NCBI GenBank assembly: GCA_034007745.1
Contig: JAVEQI010000004.1
Coordinates: forward strand, 62,001 to 126,000
Source of the DNA: Desulforapulum sp034007745
GTDB taxonomy: Bacteria; Desulfobacterota; Desulfobacteria; Desulfobacterales; Desulfobacteraceae
Direction of reading: 5' to 3'
DNA: 64,000 nt
A model generated the notes under the pieces. That model saw only the letters and a program-made list of their open reading frames with translations, did no database searches and had not been told where the DNA came from. The position numbers were made by a program, and so were the translations under genes. This document shows, in pieces, positions 1-7,572 of this stretch (within the stretch, counting starts at the first letter, position 1; the number at the start of each line of letters is the position of its first letter).

Positions 1-127
1 CCATGGTCGTTGGATAGATGCCCTTTTCCCTCAGTTTCGTCCGTGCAAAGACGAGACTTTCCCCGTCAATAATACCAGTCTTTTTCCTACCCCGGCGGTC
101 AAGCGCCCTGTACTCAAAAACCGGCAT
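1..127 (-). CDS. gspF: Type II secretion inner-membrane protein GspF, N-terminal fragment
   Basis: The minus strand from 127 encodes about 42 residues that run off the window edge. They begin MPVFEYRALDRRGRKKTGII and continue into a segment ending REKGIYPTTM. This is the typical start of GspF/PilC-family inner-membrane platform proteins (MPxFEYRALDxxGRKxxGxI, then LRExGLYP). The start lies 6 bases after the iorB stop, so it may share that transcript. Length and membrane segments cannot be seen. GspF is preferred over PilC because of the opening motif, but the rest of a gsp cluster would lie outside the window. Confidence 0.8.
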   Translation of the reverse strand, partial: MPVFEYRALDRRGRKKTGIIDGESLVFARTKLREKGIYPTTM

Positions 128-133
128 GGACTA

Positions 134-727
134 TCACTCCTGTTGAGCCGCCTTAAATCCAAGGTCAAAGGCCGCAAGGTTCATATCCACAAAGGCCTTC
201 TTGGTCCGAGTCTCAATGGCCCTCTCAACGCTCTCCCGGGTCAGGGGGAGGGCGCAGGTCTGTATCAACGCCCCCACAAGGACAATGTTCATGGTCATGG
301 GGCTTCCAGCCTCTTTTGCAAGGGCCATGGCGTCAAAGGCTATCAAACGGGCGGTCCGCCCCCGGATCAGGGCCTTGATGGTTCCCATATCCGGATAAAC
401 GCCCCTGCCAATGGCAACGGTGAAGGGGGGAACAGGATCAAGGTTGGTTATCACGGTTGAACTGCTGTTGCATCGGTTCATGGCCCTCAGGGTTTCCGAG
501 GGTTCGAACCCCAGGAGCAGATCTGCATCACCATCGGAGATAATTGTGCTTTGGGCATCGCCAAACACCAGGGCCGATTCCACCACCCCACCCCGCTGGG
601 CCATGCCATGTATTTCGCTCATCTTCACCGGCACCTTGCAGATAAGGGCAGCCTCGCCCAGCACCTTTGAGGCAAGCAGGTTTCCCTGACCGCCCACCGC
701 CACCATGATCAATCGTTTTACATCCAT
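134..727 (-). CDS. iorB: Indolepyruvate:ferredoxin oxidoreductase beta subunit
   Basis: A 197-residue protein of the 2-oxoacid:acceptor oxidoreductase gamma/beta fold. It carries the family signature VAVGGQGNLLASKVLGEAA near the N-terminus and a KMSEIHGMAQRGG segment typical of IorB. With IorA it would oxidise aryl-pyruvates from aromatic amino acids to aryl-acetyl-CoA and reduce ferredoxin in the cytoplasm. The ATG at 727 is preferred over the one at 736 because AAGGA lies 9 bases before it but directly abuts the upstream ATG. iorA lies 94 bases upstream on the same strand, and the product fits the classic iorAB pair. Confidence 0.9.
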   Translation of the reverse strand: MDVKRLIMVAVGGQGNLLASKVLGEAALICKVPVKMSEIHGMAQRGGVVESALVFGDAQSTIISDGDADLLLGFEPSETLRAMNRCNSSSTVITNLDPVPPFTVAIGRGVYPDMGTIKALIRGRTARLIAFDAMALAKEAGSPMTMNIVLVGALIQTCALPLTRESVERAIETRTKKAFVDMNLAAFDLGFKAAQQE

Positions 728-790
728 ATTCAACATTCCTTAATTTTTCAATTGTGGCCCCCAAAAAAGGCAACCACAAGGTAGCCCCTG

Positions 791-824
791 CATCCATCCA
801 CTACCCATCACCCACTACCCACTA
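791..824 (-). repeat. Stop-anchored 7-bp tandem repeat array after iorA
   Basis: Read on the minus strand from the iorA stop, the sequence falls into heptads: TAGTGGG twice, then TGATGGG, TAGTGGA and a decayed unit. The first TAG is the stop codon itself. It is one of seven such arrays in the window (others near 4103, 32231, 36375, 50365, 56060 and 63433). Confidence 0.75.
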
Positions 825-2678
825 CCTCGTAGGCTTCAGGGGAACAATAGCGTTTTCCGGGCAGATCTGGGCGCAAAGGGCGCAGCCTACGCAGGTGTTT
901 GGATCGATCTTAACCCTGTTGTTTTCTATAAAAAATGAGGGACAGGCGATGGAATCCATGCAGTCCCGGTGGTTCTTACAGCGGTCGGTCACGGTAAAGG
1001 CCCGGGGTTTTAAAATCTTGAGGCTGCGAGCATGGAGGGCGCATGCCTCCTTTGAGATGATAACGGAAACCCCCTTAAACTCCAGGGCCGTCCGGATTGC
1101 CTCAATGCTTTTTTTCACCTTGAACGGTTTGATGACGGTGATGTGCTCAACCCCAAGGGCTTTTACCACATTTTCAATGGAAATGCGGTTGTAGCCTTCG
1201 AGATTGTAAAGCCCCATGTCAACACCGGGGTTGGGCTGGTGGCCGGTCATGGCAGTTATGCCGTTGTCAAGGATCACAAGCGTAAAGTTGTGGTTGTTGA
1301 AAACCGCATTGGCAAGACCTGTCATGCCCGAATGGAAAAAGGTGGAATCTCCGATAAATGCGATCACCTTTTTATCGGTTGCTTTTGAAAACCCGCAGGC
1401 GGAACTTACCGACGCACCCATGCAAAGCACAAAATCGCCTGTGGAAAGGGGAGGCAGAAAGCCCAGGGTATAGCACCCGATGTCAGAGGGACAAATGGTG
1501 TCCATATCCCCAGCAGCCTTTTTTACCTCGTAAAAGGTGGCCCTGTGGGAGCAGCCGGAACAAAGATTTGGCGGGCGCTGGGGAATCTCTGGAAATCCTG
1601 CCGTGTCCACGGCAGTTTTTCCAGTGTATTCGATTCCAAAATAATCGGCCATGACTTTTTTCACCATGGCGGGATCAAACTCGTAAAGGCGTGAAAACAG
1701 CCCTTCACCCTTGCCCCTGATGGGAATGGTAATGGCGGCTGTCTGGGCAATAGATCGGACGGCTTCCTCCAAAAAGGGCTCGCCCTCTTCAACAATCAGA
1801 ACCCGCTCACACCCGGATAGAAAATCAACGATCAGTTCATCTGGCATGGGATTGCAAAAACCGACACGCAAAATCTTGACCCGGTCCTCCATCCCAAGAT
1901 CATTAACACCATCAACGGCATAGAGATAGCTTACCCCACTACAGACTATTCCCAAACTTCCTTTACCTTCGACCCTGTTGTGCTCGCACCTGTTCGATAT
2001 TTTACGTGCACGCTCAAGGTTTTCCAGGAGCTTGACGTGGAGTTTTCTTGACACAGCAGGAACAGTCACAAAGTTGAAGGGGTCCTTTTGGAAATCCCCT
2101 TTTGTGACAGGTTCGGTTATGGGTCCAAGTCTGACATAGGCGCTGGAGTGGTTGATCCTTGTGGTCGTCCGCAAAATGACAGGTTCCTGGAGCGTTTCAG
2201 ACAGTTCAAAGGCAGCCTTTGTCATCTCTTTTGCCTCGGCAACCGACGAGGGTTCAAGCACCGGCAGTCCGGCAAGCTTGCCATAGTATCGGTTGTCCTG
2301 TTCGTTCTGGCTTGAAAACATGGCAGGATCATCGGCCGTTAGAATCACAAGACCGCCCCTTACACCCACGTAGGCAAGGGTCATGAGGGGATCTGCCGCA
2401 ACGTTAAGTCCCACATGCTTCATTATGCACATGGTCCTGAGCCCTGAATTTGCCGCTGCTGCTGCCACCTCAAGGGCGACCTTCTCGTTGGTCGAGTATT
2501 CAAAGTAGAGATCTGTCTCCTGGGAGATCTGGAAGAGATTCAGGGAAAGTTCAGACGAAGGAGTCCCAGGATAGGTGGTGGCAAAGGCAAGACCCGCCTC
2601 AACCGCACCCCTGGCAATGGACTCATTACCCAGAAGCATGACCTCCTCTTCAGGAGTATCGTGTAAAAGCTTGTGCAT
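822..2678 (-). CDS. iorA: Indolepyruvate:ferredoxin oxidoreductase alpha subunit
   Basis: A 618-residue thiamine-diphosphate enzyme in the usual IorA order. The N-terminal pyrimidine-binding domain contains TTYPGTPSSE, the central part has CSGCSHRATFYEV, and the TPP-binding region includes FIGDSTFFHSG. The C-terminus is a ferredoxin-like module with CKNHRDC followed by CVGCALCAQICP. The ATG at 2678 has AAGGA 7 bases upstream. The TAG stop at 822-824 is also the first unit of a 7-bp repeat array running toward iorB. It is the catalytic partner of iorB and probably acts in aromatic amino-acid fermentation or in aryl-acid activation. Confidence 0.95.
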   Translation of the reverse strand: MHKLLHDTPEEEVMLLGNESIARGAVEAGLAFATTYPGTPSSELSLNLFQISQETDLYFEYSTNEKVALEVAAAAANSGLRTMCIMKHVGLNVAADPLMTLAYVGVRGGLVILTADDPAMFSSQNEQDNRYYGKLAGLPVLEPSSVAEAKEMTKAAFELSETLQEPVILRTTTRINHSSAYVRLGPITEPVTKGDFQKDPFNFVTVPAVSRKLHVKLLENLERARKISNRCEHNRVEGKGSLGIVCSGVSYLYAVDGVNDLGMEDRVKILRVGFCNPMPDELIVDFLSGCERVLIVEEGEPFLEEAVRSIAQTAAITIPIRGKGEGLFSRLYEFDPAMVKKVMADYFGIEYTGKTAVDTAGFPEIPQRPPNLCSGCSHRATFYEVKKAAGDMDTICPSDIGCYTLGFLPPLSTGDFVLCMGASVSSACGFSKATDKKVIAFIGDSTFFHSGMTGLANAVFNNHNFTLVILDNGITAMTGHQPNPGVDMGLYNLEGYNRISIENVVKALGVEHITVIKPFKVKKSIEAIRTALEFKGVSVIISKEACALHARSLKILKPRAFTVTDRCKNHRDCMDSIACPSFFIENNRVKIDPNTCVGCALCAQICPENAIVPLKPTR

Positions 2679-2706
2679 TCAAATATCCTTATGTATCTCT
2701 CGCCTG

Positions 2707-3018
2707 CTAGGCGTAGAGTTTTTCAGCCTCTTCAAGGGAAGCGGCATACCCCTTGAATCCCTCGACATCCTCGCAGGAGTTGATGGACTGGGAGGCAAAA
2801 AAGCCCTCAATCATGGTTTTTTCCCCATGTTTCATCAGGCCCAGAAATAAAACCGGAACCAGACTCAACCCGGTCGCCCCCGTGACAACCCCATGGACCA
2901 CTGGAGTCTCACCCTGGTAAACGGCGTAAAATTCTTTGTGGGCCGGCATGATTTGAACTATCTCGGGATGGTGATGATGGCTGTGACTGTGACTATGTTC
3001 GCTGCAATTGTTACACAT
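2707..3018 (-). CDS. Small His-rich, CxxC-containing protein of unknown function
   Basis: A 103-residue protein that I do not recognise. Residues 2-17 hold CNNC followed by a dense histidine run (SHSHSHHHH), a likely metal-binding tail. The remainder contains VVHGVVTGATGLSLVPVLFL, which looks like a buried strand/helix unit, and KTMIEGFFASQSINS. AAGGA lies 7 bases before the ATG. It sits 28 bases upstream of iorA on the same strand, so it is probably cotranscribed with iorAB. A role in metal delivery or regulation of the oxidoreductase is conceivable but not shown by sequence. Confidence 0.75.
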   Translation of the reverse strand: MCNNCSEHSHSHSHHHHPEIVQIMPAHKEFYAVYQGETPVVHGVVTGATGLSLVPVLFLGLMKHGEKTMIEGFFASQSINSCEDVEGFKGYAASLEEAEKLYA

Positions 3019-3159
3019 TGATATTTTCCTTTTTTTTATGAATAAACCCCCGGCTGGCAGTCAGCCCCAGGTTAAATTGCTGTCCTTTGCCCAGCACCCA
3101 TGCAATTGACAATATATCTGACCTCTTTGTCAAGACAAAATCCAAATTGAAGCGCTGTT

Positions 3160-4092
3160 CTACTTTCTATTATTATGTAATTTTTCAATATCCTGTCGGG
3201 TAAAATGGTAGACAGAGTTACAGTTATGGCACCGCAACTCAACGGGGAAAGGACCGTTGTCAAGGATGTCCACAATATCCTGTCGGGGAAGGAGCGCAAG
3301 GTGGTCGTTCATTTTTTTTTCGCTGCACCTGCAGAAAAACTCAACCCGATGTCCTTCGAGCAATCGAGGGTTCAACTCCTTAAAATGACGGCTTACAAGG
3401 GTATCTGGTTCCTGATTGTCGGCAAAGGACTGGCCGAGGGAATCGATTTTTTTGAGCATGGCCTGGGCCTCTGCCACCTTGCGGTCATCTGCTCCCGGCA
3501 TTGCCTGGAGAAAAAGACCGCCTGCCCCTGTAACCTCACCTGCTTCATCAAAATGAACGCTCAGGCTGAATGCTGTGGGTGTCTGCTCGCTGGTAAGAAA
3601 ATAGTTGGCAAGATCTTCGGCCAGGGTGCCATATTCCAAAACCACCTGCCCGGAGTAAGGCTGTTTCGCCTCTTCCAGATATTTGGTCACCGTTAAAAAA
3701 CCTGCGCCAAACAGGGAGGAAAGAGTGGATGTTTCCGGGCTCACATGGCTTGAAAAACCGGGAGCCTTGAGATATCCTCGGACCTCGCCAAACACGTTGG
3801 ACTCCACATCAAAACCCTTGATCGGTCCTGAACACTGAACAGTCAGACTTACCCTGTCCCGGGCCTTGAGATTTGCAGTCAAAAGGGCTGCGGCAATATA
3901 TGCCTGCCCCAAGACCAGGGTTTCAAGGCCTCCCAACCCATGATTTGCCCGCATCTCATTGACCATGCGGGTGGTCCTTACAATAGCTCCCCGGACCATG
4001 CCGTCGGCGAGCATGAAGCGGTGAAGTCTGTCCCTGGCCGACGCCTTGAGCTGTTCTTTAAGCTGTCCGTTATAAATATCTTTTTTTATCAT
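3160..4092 (-). CDS. hslO: Redox-regulated chaperone Hsp33
   Basis: A 310-residue protein with the full Hsp33 architecture. The N-terminal core includes RGAIVRTTRMVNEMRA and the GPIKGFDVESN region. The C-terminal zinc switch has Cys254-x-Cys256 and Cys288-x-x-Cys291. In known Hsp33 these four cysteines bind zinc when reduced and form disulfides under oxidative stress, unfolding the linker and activating holdase activity in the cytoplasm. All four ligands are present, so the switch should work. In an anaerobe it fits a response to accidental oxygen. It lies between yifB and the His-rich/iorAB genes on the same strand. Confidence 0.93.
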   Translation of the reverse strand: MIKKDIYNGQLKEQLKASARDRLHRFMLADGMVRGAIVRTTRMVNEMRANHGLGGLETLVLGQAYIAAALLTANLKARDRVSLTVQCSGPIKGFDVESNVFGEVRGYLKAPGFSSHVSPETSTLSSLFGAGFLTVTKYLEEAKQPYSGQVVLEYGTLAEDLANYFLTSEQTPTAFSLSVHFDEAGEVTGAGGLFLQAMPGADDRKVAEAQAMLKKIDSLGQSFADNQEPDTLVSRHFKELNPRLLEGHRVEFFCRCSEKKMNDHLALLPRQDIVDILDNGPFPVELRCHNCNSVYHFTRQDIEKLHNNRK

Positions 4093-4102
4093 TTATCTCT
4101 CT

Positions 4103-4172
4103 CAATTAGCTATTAGCTATTAGCTATTAGCTGTTAGCTGTTACCCATTATCTATCAAGGACCTACTACCTA
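4103..4172 (-). repeat. Stop-anchored 7-bp tandem repeat array after yifB
   Basis: This is the longest and cleanest heptad array. Read on the minus strand from the yifB TAG stop (4172-4170) the whole stretch splits into 7-base units without losing register. The units begin TAGGTAG, decay in the middle, then become CTAACAG and three copies of CTAATAG. The array ends just before the hslO start region. Confidence 0.85.
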
Positions 4173-5711
4173 CTGAAACCCCAGAGGTACACGTCTGTCT
4201 ATACTCCTGTACTGAATTGCCTCAGCAATATGGCGGTGGAGAATAAGGGGTTCCGCTTCGATATCGGCAATGGTGCGTGCTATCTTGATCACCCGGCTGT
4301 GGCCCCGGGCCGACATGCCAAAGGTATCAACTGCCCTTGCCAGCAACGCCCTGGCCTTCTTGTCAATCATGGCAAACTGCCTTATATGGGTGGCCCCCAT
4401 CTGGGCATTGCAATGGATTGGTTCTGTTTTAAACCTGGTTGCCTGTTCGTTCCTTGCCCTTTCGACCCGTTCTCTTATACGGGCGGATTTCTCCGGTCGC
4501 ACTGAACTTGTAAGCTCCTTAAAGGGAATACGAGGAACATCAACATGAATGTCAATCCTGTCAAGCAGCGGCCCTGAGATTCGTCGCAGATAGCGTTCTA
4601 TCTCGGCTGCGGAACAGATGCACTCCTTGATGGGATCACCATGAAAGCCGCAGGCACATGGATTCATGGCTGCTACCAGCATGAACGAGGCGGGATAGCT
4701 CACCCTTGCGTTTACCCTGCAGATAGAGATCTTTCCATCCTCCATGGGCTGGCGCAACGCCTCAAGGGCATTTCTCTTGAACTCGGGGAACTCGTCCATG
4801 AAAAGCACACCGTTATGGGCAAGGCTCACCTCACCGGGTTCGGGGGATCTACCTCCCCCCACAAGGGCGGCATCGGACAGGGTGTGGTGGGGAGAACGAA
4901 AGGGCCTGTTGCTCACAAACGGCTGATCCGCCCCGAGAAGGCCTGCCACAGAATAAATCTGGGTCGTTTCCAGGGCCTCGTCAAAGGTCAACTGGGGTAA
5001 AATAGTCGGAAGCCGCTTTGCCAGCATGGTCTTGCCGGAACCAGGTGGCCCGGCCATGCACAGATTATGACCACCTGCCCCGGCGATCTCAAGGGCTCTC
5101 TTGGCATGGTCCTGCCCCATGACCTCGGAAAAATCAATTCCATAGCCGGGATCCTGTCCTTCAAAGGCTGAAAAATCTGCGGTTGAGGGTTCAATGGTCT
5201 TTCTTTCGGCTATAAATTCAACTACCTCGGAAAGATTTACGGCCGGAATAACCTTTACTCCCTTGACAATAGCCGCCTCTATTCTATTTTCAAAGGGAAC
5301 GATCACCCCGGAAAATCCGTTCTTCTTTGCAGCAAGGGCAGCGGAAAGAACCCCCGGAACCGGCTTTACCCTCCCGTCAAGGGAAAGTTCCCCGACCATG
5401 AGATAACTGGAGGCCATGGCAACCGGTACAATACCTGCCGCAGACAAGATCCCCATGGCAACGGGAAGATCAAGGCTAGTTCCCTCCTTTTTGATGGCGG
5501 CAGGTGCCAGATTAACAACGATTCTGTCAACGGGAAATCTGTACCCTGAATTTTTAATGGCGCTCTTTACACGCTCACGGCTCTCTCTCACGGCGGTCTC
5601 TGGCATTCCCACAATATTGAACATGGGAAGCCCAAAAGAAATATCCACCTCGACCTCAACGATATAGGCATCTATTCCGGCAACGGCAGCACTCTTAATC
5701 CTTGCAAGCAT
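4170..5711 (-). CDS. yifB: YifB/ComM-family Mg-chelatase-like AAA+ ATPase
   Basis: A 513-residue protein matching the YifB/ComM family in length and order. An N-terminal Lon-protease-like S5 fold (roughly 1-165) is followed by an AAA+ Mg-chelatase module with Walker A GPPGSGKTMLAKRLP and Walker B GVLFMDEFPEF, then a C-terminal Mg_chelatase_C helical domain. A zinc-type segment CACGFHGDPIKECIC lies between them. ComM is a helicase that promotes branch migration during natural transformation; here that role is inferred from homology only. AAGGAG precedes the ATG with good spacing. Confidence 0.93.
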   Translation of the reverse strand: MLARIKSAAVAGIDAYIVEVEVDISFGLPMFNIVGMPETAVRESRERVKSAIKNSGYRFPVDRIVVNLAPAAIKKEGTSLDLPVAMGILSAAGIVPVAMASSYLMVGELSLDGRVKPVPGVLSAALAAKKNGFSGVIVPFENRIEAAIVKGVKVIPAVNLSEVVEFIAERKTIEPSTADFSAFEGQDPGYGIDFSEVMGQDHAKRALEIAGAGGHNLCMAGPPGSGKTMLAKRLPTILPQLTFDEALETTQIYSVAGLLGADQPFVSNRPFRSPHHTLSDAALVGGGRSPEPGEVSLAHNGVLFMDEFPEFKRNALEALRQPMEDGKISICRVNARVSYPASFMLVAAMNPCACGFHGDPIKECICSAAEIERYLRRISGPLLDRIDIHVDVPRIPFKELTSSVRPEKSARIRERVERARNEQATRFKTEPIHCNAQMGATHIRQFAMIDKKARALLARAVDTFGMSARGHSRVIKIARTIADIEAEPLILHRHIAEAIQYRSIDRRVPLGFQ

Positions 5712-5774
5712 AACCGCTCTCCTTGAAAAACCGACTTAAACAATATTTAACAATAATGCCAGCCACTTATCCGA

Positions 5775-5825
5775 TTTAATCGTTGCATAGTGTGAGTTTA
5801 ATGGTTGCATAATGTGAGTTGCAAC
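5775..5825. repeat. Two 22-bp tandem units plus a short palindrome
   Basis: Two 22-bp units, at 5775-5796 and 5797-5818, differ at two positions. Each contains GTTGCATARTGTGAG. The second unit continues into TTGCAAC, giving GTTGCA...TGCAAC as an inverted repeat. Either this is a two-site operator with two-helical-turn spacing or the worn terminal repeat of an IS21-like element; no transposase gene is nearby. Confidence 0.6.
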
Positions 5826-5904
5826 AATATAGCACAGATAGCTTACAAATAACAATTCCAGTCATCAATTCTCAGTGATTCTAATTTTGGACATTAGAGT
5901 AGGG

Positions 5905-5947
5905 AGGGGATACCGACTGTTGGCTCTAGTGTAAAACCAAAATTGGA
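5905..5947. repeat. Solitary right-end remnant of the long-hairpin element
   Basis: Beginning AGGGGATACCGACTGT and running through CTCTAG to AACCAAAATT, this stretch matches the right end of the hairpin element at 47023-47205 together with the bases just outside it (AGGGGATATCGACTGT, CTCTAG, AACCAAAATT). The rest of the element is absent. Confidence 0.55.
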
Positions 5948-6001
5948 AATACTGGTAAATATTCCAATTGTTTTGCATTTTTGAGCAAAACAACGTATAT
6001 A
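5941..6001 (+). promoter_or_regulatory. Candidate lpxC promoter with two inverted repeats
   Basis: TTTGCA (5972-5977) and TATATA (5996-6001) are separated by 18 bases, a plausible but not strong sigma70-type promoter about 50 bases before lpxC. It overlaps a perfect inverted repeat GTTTTGC-N8-GCAAAAC (5970-5991). It is preceded by a second one, AATTGGAA-N13-TTCCAATT (5941-5969). These look like operator sites, but the binding protein is unknown. The rest of the 341-base gap holds the 22-bp repeats and the hairpin-element remnant. Confidence 0.4.
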
Positions 6002-6052
6002 TGATCCCATATCATTACAATAAAGAATAAATCAACAACAGAAATTCTAAAT

Positions 6053-6952
6053 ATGGCAGCCAACATGGAGAACCATTTTCATCAACAAACCCTTGCCGGA
6101 CCGATATCATGCGAGGGCATCGGGGTTCATTCCGGAAAAGCCACCGGAATCATCATCCAACCCGCCCCTGTAAACCACGGTATTCGATTCAGGCGGATCG
6201 ATCTTCCGGGAACCCCGGACATCCAGGCTCTATTCAAAACAGTTGTGGATACAAGCCTTGCAACGGTGGTGGGAAAGGACGGGGTTATTATCTCAACCAT
6301 TGAGCACCTGATGGCGGCATTCGCCGGCCTGGGCATTGACAATGCCCTTGTGGAAATCGACGGATACGAGATGCCCATCATGGATGGCAGCTCAAAAACT
6401 TTTGCCGAAAAAATAACCCGGGCAGGCATTCGCCAGCAGGCGGCACTCCGGTGGTATTTCGTCATAACCCGGCCCATCCGGACTGAAGATGGTGATAAAT
6501 TTGTAGAGATCGTCCCGAAGAAAGGTTTCACCATCCACTGCACCATTGAATTTGACCACCCCCTCATTGGCAGACAGGAAATCCTTTTTGATCCAGTTCA
6601 CGATGATTTCCTTGAAGAAATCAGCCCTGCAAGGACATTTGGATTTCTCCAGGATCTTGAATACCTGAAACGGTTCAGCCTCGGCAGGGGTGGAAGCCTG
6701 GAAACGGCTGTTATCATTGACAAAGACAAAATACTCAACCCTGGCGGTCTCAGATTTGCCGACGAATTTGTCCGCCACAAGCTTCTGGACAGCCTTGGGG
6801 ATTTTTCCCTCCTTGGCATGCCTATCCAGGGTCATATCACCACCCACAAATCTGGTCACGCCATGAATCATGCCTTTATCAAGGAACTTCTCGCCCAAAG
6901 GGATGCCTGGGAAACAAGAACCGTGACCACGGAGGAAACCCATTGCCCATGA
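6053..6952 (+). CDS. lpxC: UDP-3-O-acyl-N-acetylglucosamine deacetylase
   Basis: A 299-residue zinc amidase catalysing the committed step of lipid A synthesis, so the cell has a Gram-negative outer membrane. Both zinc-ligand regions are visible: the IEHLMAAFAGLGIDNA segment, and RHKLLDSLGDFSLLG with the second His and the Asp. The substrate-binding IMDGSS is present. The first ATG lacks a clear ribosome-binding site; ATG at 6065 (MENHFHQQ) is an alternative. The stop overlaps the next gene by an ATGA junction. Confidence 0.93.
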   Translation: MAANMENHFHQQTLAGPISCEGIGVHSGKATGIIIQPAPVNHGIRFRRIDLPGTPDIQALFKTVVDTSLATVVGKDGVIISTIEHLMAAFAGLGIDNALVEIDGYEMPIMDGSSKTFAEKITRAGIRQQAALRWYFVITRPIRTEDGDKFVEIVPKKGFTIHCTIEFDHPLIGRQEILFDPVHDDFLEEISPARTFGFLQDLEYLKRFSLGRGGSLETAVIIDKDKILNPGGLRFADEFVRHKLLDSLGDFSLLGMPIQGHITTHKSGHAMNHAFIKELLAQRDAWETRTVTTEETHCP

Positions 6953-7536
6953 ATATTCCCTCTGCAAAACATCTGAAGAAACGAGCAGTCTCGGTTGTAA
7001 TGGCCGTCCTAGTGATTCTTTCCCCCCTTGTAGCCATGGCTTCCCAGAAGGCTGTCCTTGAAAATATCATCCTGACAAACACCCGGGACGACCTGGTTGT
7101 TTACTTTGATGTAAAAAATGCCTTTACCCCTGAAATGGAAGAGGCGGTGCTCAATGGTATTCCCACATCATTTTCCTTTGTCGCAGCAATCTACAGGTCA
7201 AGGACCGCCTGGTTCGACAAAAAACTGTCTGCCCTTGAAGTCACAAGCACGCTTAAATACAACAGCCTAAAGCAGGAATTTTCCGTTCACCGCCCCTGGA
7301 AAACAGAGCCTCTGTCCGTGGTTACCTCGTTTGAAGAGGCAAAAGCCCTGATGATCGAGATCGACAATCTTCTTGTGACTCCCCTCTCAACCCTTACAAA
7401 GGGAGAAAAATACCAGATCAGAATCAAGGCGGAATTAAGCAAGGTCACCCTTCCCCTTTACCTGCACTATGTTCTGTTTTTTCTGTCCCTTTGGGACTTT
7501 GAAACCGCCTGGCACACGGTGGAGTTTATCTATTAG
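6949..7536 (+). CDS. DUF4390 family exported protein
   Basis: A 195-residue protein if translation starts at the ATG (6949) overlapping the lpxC stop; an in-frame ATG at 6943 is also possible. The N-terminus is a signal peptide (AVSVVMAVLVILSPLVAMAS). The rest matches the pattern of DUF4390, with NTRDDLVVYFDVKNAFTPEM, FSFVAAIYRSR and a C-terminal LYLHYVLFFLSLWDFETAWH. Proteins of this family commonly precede NtrY-type kinases in deltaproteobacteria, as here (36 bases upstream). It may be a periplasmic partner of the kinase, but its function is unknown. Confidence 0.8.
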   Translation: MNIPSAKHLKKRAVSVVMAVLVILSPLVAMASQKAVLENIILTNTRDDLVVYFDVKNAFTPEMEEAVLNGIPTSFSFVAAIYRSRTAWFDKKLSALEVTSTLKYNSLKQEFSVHRPWKTEPLSVVTSFEEAKALMIEIDNLLVTPLSTLTKGEKYQIRIKAELSKVTLPLYLHYVLFFLSLWDFETAWHTVEFIY

Positions 7537-7572
7537 CACAACCCATTACAACCGGTACGGCCGGGAAAAATC

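Noticed and set aside
4103..4172. The heptad arrays as CRISPR or minisatellite repeats
   Set aside because: Units are 7 bp with no spacers or cas genes, and they occur as short degenerate arrays tied to stop codons.
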